Positions 1 to 5,021 of a DNA stretch of 6,155 bases are shown here, piece after piece. The notes below the pieces were generated by a model. That model was not told the DNA's origin. It searched no databases and was given only the letters and a program-made list of their open reading frames with translations. The DNA is from JAZQLP01 sp045629205 (GTDB lineage: Bacteria; Bacillota; Clostridia; Oscillospirales; UBA644). The stretch lies in the NCBI GenBank assembly GCA_045629205.1, contig JAZQQT010000196.1, positions 1 to 6,155 on the forward strand, given 5' to 3'. Numbering within the stretch: position 1 is the first letter of the stretch; the number at the start of each line of letters is the position of its first letter. Position numbers and translations under genes: made by a program.

Positions 1-303
1 ATCTTTAATTAATATTTTATTTATTCCAAGGTCTATTGTCTTTTTTATTCTTTCACATAAAAAGTATAAATACTCTTCAAACGGGAATATTAACAATTTC
101 CCTGGAGCAAATAATATTATTCCGTTTTCATCTTCTTGTAATAATGGTTTGAGAATTGAAATTTCTTTTTCTGTATAATCATTTTTGTTTAACACTGTTA
201 ATGAAAACGAAGCCATTAAATTATTCTCAGATACCATTCTGCCATTTTTTAGTATTTGGTTTGCATTAACAACTTTTAATTTTTTCAGAGTATTTGTTCG
301 CAT
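1..303 (-). CDS. Unrecognised protein, 5' part (runs off left edge)
   Basis: An open frame of 101 codons on the minus strand starts with ATG at 303-301 and is still open at the left edge. A run this long without a stop is unlikely by chance in DNA this AT-rich. It is preceded by an SD motif AAGGAA (complement of 312-317) 8 nt upstream of the ATG, which supports this start over the later in-frame ATGs (codons 23 and 30). The product starts MRTNTLKKLK and is mixed hydrophilic. A stretch around residues 62-82 (GIILFAPGKLLIFPFEEYLY) is hydrophobic and aromatic but too broken by charged residues and prolines to be a convincing membrane segment. There is no signal peptide. I recognise no family motif. 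It lies divergent to the phosphatase gene, so it belongs to a separate transcription unit. The function is unknown. Confidence 0.72.
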   Translation of the reverse strand, partial: MRTNTLKKLKVVNANQILKNGRMVSENNLMASFSLTVLNKNDYTEKEISILKPLLQEDENGIILFAPGKLLIFPFEEYLYFLCERIKKTIDLGINKILIKD

Positions 304-311
304 TATTATTT

Positions 312-322
312 TTCCTTAGGAG
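312..322. promoter_or_regulatory. Back-to-back Shine-Dalgarno motifs of a divergent gene pair
   Basis: The sequence TTCCTTAGGAG carries AGGAG (318-322) 6 nt before the plus-strand ATG at 329. Read on the other strand, it carries AAGGAA (317-312) 8 nt before the minus-strand ATG at 303. The two motifs meet at the near-palindrome CCTTAGG (314-320). Both support the assigned starts. The whole gap between the two start codons is 25 bp, so promoters for both genes must lie inside the opposite coding regions. I could not identify them with confidence. Confidence 0.7.
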
Positions 323-328
323 ATTAAA

Positions 329-988
329 ATGATTAAATTAGCAGCTTTTGATTTAGATGGCACTTTATTAGATACCATAAATGATTTACTTGATTCAATA
401 AACGATGTGGCAATAAAACATGGATACAAAATAATAAATAAAGATTATTTTTATTCCTGTATTGGGAATGGACAAAAGTTTCTTATTAACAAAGCATTTA
501 ATGGAATTAAAGAAAGTGAATATGATCAATTTTTACAAGAGTATTTAGATTCATATGAAAGTCGTTTATATAGTAAGACTATAAGTTTTGATGGAATAAA
601 AGAACTTTTAACAAAATTAAATAATATTAATATTAAAATCGGTGTCTTATCAAATAAAAAAGATAATCAAGTTAAATCATTAATAAAACATTATTTTCCG
701 GAATTCGATTTTGAATTTGTCTGTGGTGCTGAATGTGGCAATCCGTTAAAGCCTGATAAAAATGCCATTTTGAATTGTTTAGACGGAGTTCATATGATTC
801 CTTCGGAAACAATTATGATAGGTGATTCTTTTCAAGACGCGTTAACAGCTAATAATGCAAATATTATTTCCGCAGCTGTTCTTTGGGGATATCAATCAGA
901 AGAATATATTAAACAATATTCAAAACCTGATTATTTTGTTAAAAATTGTGACGAATTATTTAATTTAATTTTATCATTGAATAAATAG
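329..988 (+). CDS. HAD-family hydrolase, phosphoglycolate phosphatase-like
   Basis: This 219-residue protein is a haloacid dehalogenase superfamily phosphatase of the Gph/PpaX/PGMB type. Motif I is FDLDGTLLDT at residues 7-16, with the nucleophile Asp8 and the acid/base Asp10. A helical cap follows at about residues 17-80, which is subfamily I architecture. Motif II is LSNK at 107-110 with Ser108. Motif III is the lysine in NPLKPD (Lys141). Motif IV is IGDSFQD at 164-170 with Asp166 and Asp170 for Mg2+ binding. All catalytic residues are present and the length is normal for the family. Such enzymes hydrolyse small phosphorylated metabolites in the cytoplasm, for example 2-phosphoglycolate, pyrophosphate or sugar phosphates. 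The sequence does not tell which. The start is fixed by AGGAG 6 nt upstream. The gene lies 55 bp upstream of mtaB on the same strand and is divergent from the gene at 1-303. Confidence 0.9.
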   Translation: MIKLAAFDLDGTLLDTINDLLDSINDVAIKHGYKIINKDYFYSCIGNGQKFLINKAFNGIKESEYDQFLQEYLDSYESRLYSKTISFDGIKELLTKLNNINIKIGVLSNKKDNQVKSLIKHYFPEFDFEFVCGAECGNPLKPDKNAILNCLDGVHMIPSETIMIGDSFQDALTANNANIISAAVLWGYQSEEYIKQYSKPDYFVKNCDELFNLILSLNK

Positions 989-1025
989 AAATCAATGAAA
1001 TAAATTTAAATTTTATTATATTATC

Positions 1026-1030
1026 GAGGT
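1026..1030 (+). promoter_or_regulatory. Shine-Dalgarno motif of mtaB, widely spaced
   Basis: GAGGT lies 13 nt before the ATG at 1044, longer than the 6-9 nt seen for the clear SD motifs in this window. No ATG, GTG or TTG lies in frame between this motif and the ATG, and homologues begin close to this residue (Met-x-x-x-x-x-Thr-x-Gly-Cys). The ATG therefore stands despite the spacing. The rest of the 55-bp gap (989-1043) is A/T-rich and shows no convincing terminator. Confidence 0.45.
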
Positions 1031-1043
1031 AATATCAAACAAG

Positions 1044-2339
1044 ATGTTTTTTTCTGTTCAAACATTCGGATGCAAAGTAAATTCATATGAAACTGAAGTG
1101 ATGATAGAGTCTTGTAAAAAAGCAGGATTTATTTATACTGATGTTAATTGCAATTGCGATATAATAATTATCAATACCTGTTGTGTAACATCTGAAAGTG
1201 CAAGAAAATGCAAACAGGCAATACGTAGATATCGTAAAGAAGATAATGATCGAATTATCATTATTGTCGGATGTTTATCTCAAGTTGAATCACCAGATTC
1301 TTTTCCTGAAGCTGATATCATTATCGGAAATAAAAACAAATCAAAAATTGCGGATTATATTAACTGTTTTTTAAAAAATAAAAAGCAAATAGTTGATATC
1401 ACTGATAATAAAAAATATTCTCCATTTGAAAATATGGTTGCTTTATCCAGTGAACATACAAGAGCGTTTGTTAAAGTACAAGACGGCTGTAATAATTTTT
1501 GTTCGTATTGCATTATTCCTTTTGCCAGAGGAAGAGAATGCTCGAAAAATATTGATGTTACAATTAAAGAAATCACAAATCTTGTGAGTGCGGGATTTAA
1601 AGAAATAGTTTTAACCGGTATTCATTTGGATAGTTACGGCAACGATATCAATACTGATTTGATTTCTCTTATTTCTGCAGTAGATAATATTCCCGGTATT
1701 GAAAGAATCAGATTGGGTTCTTTAGAACCAACATTTATTAATAATGATAATGTTTTTCAATTGCAAAACATAAAGCATCTTTGTCCCCATTTTCATTTAT
1801 CTTTGCAGTCTGGATCAGATAATGTCTTGAAAAAAATGAACAGAAAGTATTCAGTAAACGATTTTTCTCGGGCTGTAATTAACTTAAGACATCTTTATGG
1901 AAAAAGTGTTGCAATATCTACCGATGTTATTGTTGGCTTTCCAACTGAAAGTGAAAATGATTTTTTAGAGTCTTTATCATTTATTTCTTCTGTCGGTTTT
2001 TCCAAAATACATGTATTTCCTTTTTCGCCAAGAGCAGGAACAAATGCATATGCGTTGAAACAGATTCCTGACGAATTAAAAAAAGAACGTGTAAAACAAA
2101 TGCTTTTAGTTAAAGAAAATGCAGAAAAATCATTTAACTCAGCATTTATTGACAATTCTCTTAAAATTATTTCTGAAAAAATATATAAATCAAATGATTG
2201 TTTTGTTGTTTCAGGGCATTCAGACAATTATTTAAGTGTTATTGCCGAATCCAAACAGTGTATTGATAATAATCAACTAATCAATGTCTTTATAAACAAC
2301 GTTGATGCTGCAAATTGCTACGGAAAAGTTATTATTTAG
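1044..2339 (+). CDS. mtaB: tRNA (N6-threonylcarbamoyladenosine(37)) methylthiotransferase MtaB
   Basis: This radical-SAM enzyme of the MiaB/MtaB/RimO methylthiotransferase family adds a methylthio group to t6A at position 37 of ANN-decoding tRNAs, which stabilises codon pairing. The N-terminal domain (about residues 1-125) has the three cysteines for the auxiliary [4Fe-4S] cluster: Cys10 (TFGCKVNSYE), Cys46 (INTCCVT) and Cys77 (VGCLSQ). The radical-SAM domain has the CxxxCxxC motif at Cys149, Cys153 and Cys156 (GCNNFCSYC), then IIPFARG. Other family blocks are LTGIHLDSYG (190-199), LSLQSGSD (252-259) and DVIVGFPTES (294-303). The last 55 or so residues fit a small, poorly conserved TRAM-type RNA-binding domain. 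GCKVNxYE, NTCxVT and the CIIPFARGR context favour MtaB (YqeV) over MiaB or RimO. The length of 431 is normal. The gene ends 70 bp before mreB, which has its own promoter in that gap. Confidence 0.9.
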   Translation: MFFSVQTFGCKVNSYETEVMIESCKKAGFIYTDVNCNCDIIIINTCCVTSESARKCKQAIRRYRKEDNDRIIIIVGCLSQVESPDSFPEADIIIGNKNKSKIADYINCFLKNKKQIVDITDNKKYSPFENMVALSSEHTRAFVKVQDGCNNFCSYCIIPFARGRECSKNIDVTIKEITNLVSAGFKEIVLTGIHLDSYGNDINTDLISLISAVDNIPGIERIRLGSLEPTFINNDNVFQLQNIKHLCPHFHLSLQSGSDNVLKKMNRKYSVNDFSRAVINLRHLYGKSVAISTDVIVGFPTESENDFLESLSFISSVGFSKIHVFPFSPRAGTNAYALKQIPDELKKERVKQMLLVKENAEKSFNSAFIDNSLKIISEKIYKSNDCFVVSGHSDNYLSVIAESKQCIDNNQLINVFINNVDAANCYGKVII

Positions 2340-2346
2340 GATACTC

Positions 2347-2376
2347 TTGACATATTATCTGTGTTTGTGATATTAT
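2347..2376 (+). promoter_or_regulatory. Housekeeping sigma-factor promoter for the mreB operon
   Basis: There is a perfect -35 hexamer TTGACA (2347-2352), an 18-bp spacer, and a -10 hexamer TATTAT (2371-2376). The -10 is preceded by TGA, an extended -10 element (TGn at 2368-2370). Transcription would start near 2383, about 27 nt before the mreB ATG, leaving room for the SD motif. This is the clearest promoter in the window. It begins 7 nt after the mtaB stop codon, so mreB and the genes after it can be expressed independently of mtaB. Confidence 0.75.
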
Positions 2377-2388
2377 ATATTTGTGATA
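2364..2388 (+). repeat. Direct repeat TTTGTGATA overlapping the -10 and start region of mreB
   Basis: The 9-mer TTTGTGATA occurs at 2364-2372 and again at 2380-2388, offset by 16 bp. The first copy supplies the extended TG and the first two bases of the -10 hexamer. The second lies over the expected transcription start. Two exact copies in this position could bind a regulator, but no regulator is known from this sequence. Confidence 0.4.
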
Positions 2389-2397
2389 GAGTATAAA

Positions 2398-2402
2398 AAG
2401 GA
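2398..2402 (+). promoter_or_regulatory. Shine-Dalgarno motif of mreB
   Basis: AAGGA lies 7 nt before the ATG at 2410. This is ideal spacing and settles the start at MFGKTIGIDLG. Confidence 0.75.
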
Positions 2403-2409
2403 TTAAAAA

Positions 2410-3435
2410 ATGTTTGGAAAAACAATCGGTATAGATTTAGGAACAGCATCGGTTATTATATATATTAAAGGTAAAGGTATTGTCTTGTCGGAGCCGTCTG
2501 TCGTCGCAATTGACAGACAAACAGGAAAGATATTAAGGGTTGGAGCTGAAGCTCAAGAAATGCTTGGCAGAACTCCTGATAATATCAAAGCAATCAGACC
2601 GCTTCGCGACGGAGTTATTTCAGATTACGAAACAACAGAACGTATGTTGAAGTATTTTATAAAAAAAGTCAATGGCAAGTCTATTTTTAGACCAAGTGTT
2701 ATTGTTTGTGTTCCTTCAGGTATCAACGAGGTTGAAGAAAGGGCTGTCAGAGACGCATCAATTAATGCCGGTGCCCGTTACGTAGAACTCATAGAAGAAC
2801 CAATGGCTGCTGCGATCGGTGCAGGAATGGATATTATGAAGCCGAAGGGCGTAATGATTATCGATATCGGAGGCGGAACATCTGACGTAGCTGTTATTTC
2901 TTTAGGTGATGTTGTAATCTCTAAATCAGTTAAATTTGCGGGCGATAAATTCGACGAATCTATTGTTAGATATGTCAGAAAAAGATTTAATATATTAATT
3001 GGTGAACGCACGGCTGAAGATATAAAAATAAAAATCGGTTGTCTATCTCCAAGGCCCGAAAAACTTTCTCTAACAGTTAAAGGACGTTGCCTTACAACAG
3101 GTTTACCAAAAGAATTTATTATTACTTCAGAAGACACGATGGATGCATTTTCTGACACAGCAAATCAAATAATCGAAACCGTTCATGATGTATTAAGCAA
3201 TACTCCTCCGGAGTTAATTAGTGATATTGCAAATTCCGGTATTATTATGACCGGAGGAGGATGCTTGATTTATGGGTTTAATAAGCTCATTGCTTCTCAA
3301 ATCGGTATTCAAGTCTATGTTGCCGATGACGCAATTTCATGTGTCGCAAAAGGTACCGGTGTTGCATTGGATTATATAGATAATATTTCCGGAACCAAGG
3401 TAAATTCTCCGAAGAAAAAATTCAGATTGGATTAA
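2410..3435 (+). CDS. mreB: Rod-shape-determining protein MreB (MreB/Mbl family actin homologue)
   Basis: This bacterial actin forms membrane-associated filaments that guide lateral cell-wall synthesis with the Rod complex (MreC, MreD, RodA, PBP2). The five-part actin ATPase fold is visible. Phosphate loop 1 is IDLGTAS at residues 8-14. The region ending in AIRPLRDGVISDY (61-73) is typical of the family. The IEEPMAAAIGAGM block (128-140) holds Glu130, matching the catalytic Glu131 of the Thermotoga protein. Phosphate loop 2 is DIGGGTSDVAV (152-162) with Thr157. LIGERTAEDIKIKIG spans 196-210, and the adenosine motif is IIMTGGGCL (278-286). The length of 341 is normal. The middle of the protein reads more like MreB, while VAKGTGVALD at the C-terminus resembles Mbl, so the paralogue is not settled. 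No mreC or mreD follows. Instead rsmD starts 5 nt after the stop. It has its own strong promoter. Confidence 0.93.
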   Translation: MFGKTIGIDLGTASVIIYIKGKGIVLSEPSVVAIDRQTGKILRVGAEAQEMLGRTPDNIKAIRPLRDGVISDYETTERMLKYFIKKVNGKSIFRPSVIVCVPSGINEVEERAVRDASINAGARYVELIEEPMAAAIGAGMDIMKPKGVMIIDIGGGTSDVAVISLGDVVISKSVKFAGDKFDESIVRYVRKRFNILIGERTAEDIKIKIGCLSPRPEKLSLTVKGRCLTTGLPKEFIITSEDTMDAFSDTANQIIETVHDVLSNTPPELISDIANSGIIMTGGGCLIYGFNKLIASQIGIQVYVADDAISCVAKGTGVALDYIDNISGTKVNSPKKKFRLD

Positions 3436-3440
3436 TATTG

Positions 3441-4019
3441 ATGCGTGTTATTAGCGGTTTAAAACGCGGACTAAAATTGTATAATATTCCTGAATCTTTT
3501 GTTTCCAGACCAACTTCTGACAGAGTTAAAGAATCAATATTTGATACAATAAGGTTTTCATTAAAAGGAATTGTTCTTGATTTATTTTCAGGTTCAGGTC
3601 AATTAGGGATTGAAGCTTTGAGTAATGGCGCAGATTTTTGTTATTTTTGCGACAATAATAAAGTTTCAATTAATCTGACAAAAAAGAACATCGATAAATC
3701 CGGATATTCCGATAGATCTGAAATCGTATGCTCGGATAGTCATTTGTTTTTAAAAAAAATATCTAAAGAAAAGCAATTTGATTGTATTCTATTAGATCCT
3801 CCGTTTGGAAATGATATCTTAATTAAATGTCTGAAATTTATCGGTGAAAATGATTGCTTGACAACTACTGGCATTGTTGTTGTTGAAACTTCATCAGATA
3901 TAGTTTTGTCTGAAAATTATTCCAAAATTAGAATTGTTAATAAGCATATTTACGGAGCTGTATGTATTTATATTTATAAGATTGTGAGTGATTCTATTGA
4001 AAGCGTTGATAACAGGTAG
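3441..4019 (+). CDS. rsmD: 16S rRNA (guanine(966)-N(2))-methyltransferase RsmD
   Basis: This SAM-dependent methyltransferase modifies G966 (E. coli numbering) of 16S rRNA in the assembling 30S subunit. Numbered from ATG 3441 (192 residues), the family signature RPTSDRVKESIFD is at 23-35, the SAM-binding motif I VLDLFSGSGQLGIEAL at 45-60, and the catalytic DPPF motif at 119-122. The length matches the family. I chose ATG 3441, which gives the canonical start MRVISG, over the TTG immediately upstream at 3438, which adds only one residue. The SD signal is poor: just a GG inside the last mreB codons. Translation therefore probably depends on ribosomes finishing mreB, whose stop codon is 5 nt upstream. 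The 3' end overlaps the start of coaD. The rsmD-coaD pairing is a widespread conserved arrangement (ylbH-ylbI in Bacillus subtilis). The last dozen residues (SDSIESVDNR end) are polar and probably not conserved. Confidence 0.92.
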   Translation: MRVISGLKRGLKLYNIPESFVSRPTSDRVKESIFDTIRFSLKGIVLDLFSGSGQLGIEALSNGADFCYFCDNNKVSINLTKKNIDKSGYSDRSEIVCSDSHLFLKKISKEKQFDCILLDPPFGNDILIKCLKFIGENDCLTTTGIVVVETSSDIVLSENYSKIRIVNKHIYGAVCIYIYKIVSDSIESVDNR

Positions 4020-4497
4020 TTTTGATCCATTAACCTTAGGTCATTATTATTTAATTAAAAAAACCGCTGAAATTTTTGATGAGGTTTTTGTTGCCGTATT
4101 GAATAATTGTGATAAAACCCCATTATTTTCTTTGGAACAAAGAACTGACATTGTTTCTTGCTGTTTTTCAAACGATAGTAAAATTATTGTTTTGAATCAT
4201 GATGGTTTATTGTCAGATTTGTATTGCAAATACAAAATAGATGTTCTTGTCCGTGGTCTAAGAAATATTAACGATTATATCTATGAGAATGATTTAGCCA
4301 CAATATATAACCAAATTGATTCGAGAATTCATACTCTATTTTTACCATCAGATCCAAGGTATTCGCATATATCATCTTCTTATGTTCGCGAATCATTAAA
4401 ATATAATCTGGAATTAACTAATGTTTTACCGATGAATATTATTGAATTAGTTAAAAGAATGTATAAAGATACTATTGACAGGGGAGAATTAAAATGA
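3988..4497 (+). CDS. coaD: Phosphopantetheine adenylyltransferase CoaD
   Basis: CoaD transfers AMP from ATP to 4'-phosphopantetheine, giving dephospho-CoA in the penultimate step of coenzyme A synthesis, and works as a cytoplasmic hexamer. Numbered from GTG 3988, the nucleotidyltransferase motif GSFDPLTLGH is at 10-19, with the TxGH histidine at 19. Lys43 lies in NNCDKTPLF, VRGLRNINDY is at 88-97, and the ATP-binding ISSSYVRE is at 128-135. All key residues expected from E. coli CoaD are present, and the length of 169 (or 166) is normal. The start is uncertain. GTG 3988 has only a weak AAG upstream. TTG 3997 gives MKALITGSFDP, also typical of the family, and has GTGAG 8 nt before it. Either way the gene begins inside rsmD, overlapping it by 32 or 23 nt, and a non-ATG start is used. 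Its TGA stop overlaps the ATG of the next gene (ATGA). Confidence 0.93.
   Translation: MILLKALITGSFDPLTLGHYYLIKKTAEIFDEVFVAVLNNCDKTPLFSLEQRTDIVSCCFSNDSKIIVLNHDGLLSDLYCKYKIDVLVRGLRNINDYIYENDLATIYNQIDSRIHTLFLPSDPRYSHISSSYVRESLKYNLELTNVLPMNIIELVKRMYKDTIDRGELK
4481..4486 (+). promoter_or_regulatory. Strong Shine-Dalgarno motif for the coiled-coil gene
   Basis: GGGGAG lies inside the last codons of coaD, 7 nt before the ATG at 4494. It is one of the strongest ribosome binding sites in the window. It suggests the coiled-coil protein is made in larger amounts than coupling through the ATGA overlap alone would give. Confidence 0.75.
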
Positions 4498-5021
4498 ATT
4501 ACGATCTGGATAAGTATATAACTGAATTAGAAAATCTTCTTGAAGAATCATGGACAGTTCCTCTTATAAAAAATAAGTATTGTGTAGATAGCGAAAAACT
4601 CGCTTCAATTATTGAAAAAATCAGAAAATGTTACCCCATAGAGATTTCACAGGCAAAAGAGATAATAAATAAAAAAGAAGCAATTGAAAAACGTGCAATG
4701 GAAGACAGCGAAGAAATGAGAAGAAAAGCTGCACGTTTTTCAGAAGAAATTATGATTAAGGCAAGAGCCAATAAAGAAAAAATCATTGCAGAAGCTGAAG
4801 AAATTGCAAGATCAAAAATAGATAATCAAGAAATAATGCAAAATGCAAACAGACAAGCCGCTGCAATTATCCAAAAGGCTAAAGATGACTCGAGAAAAAT
4901 GCGTATGGTAACGAGAGATTATATTTTGTCTTCTTTAACTAAAACAAGTAATGAACTTGAAAAAGCTAACGATATTATTAATAAATTAAAAGAAACATAC
5001 AATGATGAAGATAATAAATAA
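4494..5021 (+). CDS. Soluble coiled-coil protein, DivIVA-like or ATPase b-subunit-like stalk
   Basis: This 175-residue cytoplasmic protein has no signal peptide and no membrane segment. Residues 1-50 form a short, partly hydrophobic N-terminal part (LEESWTVPLIKNKYCVD around 16-32). From about residue 52 to 170 it is an almost unbroken charged helix rich in Glu, Lys, Ala and Ile. It has regular Ala/Ile spacing (IMIKARANKEKIIAEAEEIA at 86-105, QAAAIIQKAKDDSRKM at 121-136), as in a parallel coiled coil or the b-subunit stalk of F-type ATPase. I know of coaD-linked proteins of this kind in Clostridia annotated loosely as ATPase or DivIVA-like, but I cannot assign a function. There is no ATP-binding motif, and the N-terminus lacks an obvious DivIVA membrane-binding signature. 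The gene overlaps coaD by 4 nt (ATGA) and has its own strong SD. The presence of mreB in the operon would fit a structural or division role, but that is inference. Confidence 0.85.
   Translation: MNYDLDKYITELENLLEESWTVPLIKNKYCVDSEKLASIIEKIRKCYPIEISQAKEIINKKEAIEKRAMEDSEEMRRKAARFSEEIMIKARANKEKIIAEAEEIARSKIDNQEIMQNANRQAAAIIQKAKDDSRKMRMVTRDYILSSLTKTSNELEKANDIINKLKETYNDEDNK

Larger units (their letters stand above)
2341..2394. repeat. 7-bp inverted repeat bracketing the mreB promoter
   Basis: ATACTCT (2341-2347) is matched by its exact reverse complement AGAGTAT (2388-2394). The arms enclose the whole -35/-10 region, and the left arm shares one base with the -35 box. The loop of 40 bp is too long for a terminator hairpin and there is no T tract. 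It may be an operator-like pair of half sites or simply chance in AT-rich DNA. Confidence 0.35.

Noticed and set aside
977..1006. Possible promoter for mtaB: TTGAAT and TAAATT with an 18-bp spacer
   Set aside because: Each hexamer matches consensus at only four of six positions in very AT-rich DNA, and the -35 lies inside the phosphatase gene. It is too weak to call.
1002..1013. 12-bp palindrome AAATTTAAATTT after the phosphatase gene, considered as a terminator
   Set aside because: It has only A/T pairs, no loop, and no clean T tract after a GC stem. This is expected by chance in such AT-rich DNA.
1355..1587. Open frames on both strands inside mtaB
   Set aside because: They overlap fully with the radical-SAM coding region, whose motifs are unmistakable. 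Their products have no recognisable features and lack good SD motifs.
1895..2227. 110-codon minus-strand open frame inside mtaB
   Set aside because: It is an antisense shadow of a well-supported gene, with no family motif in the product.
2778..3158. 126-codon minus-strand open frame inside mreB
   Set aside because: It is antisense to conserved MreB motifs, including phosphate loop 2. Its Ser/Ile/Pro-rich product is typical of a shadow frame.
3438..3440. TTG as start codon of rsmD
   Set aside because: The ATG immediately after it gives the canonical MRVISG start. The TTG would add one residue with no better ribosome site.
3584..3600. Short repeat of TTCAGG in rsmD
   Set aside because: It encodes the Ser-Gly-Ser-Gly of SAM-binding motif I, so protein constraint explains it.
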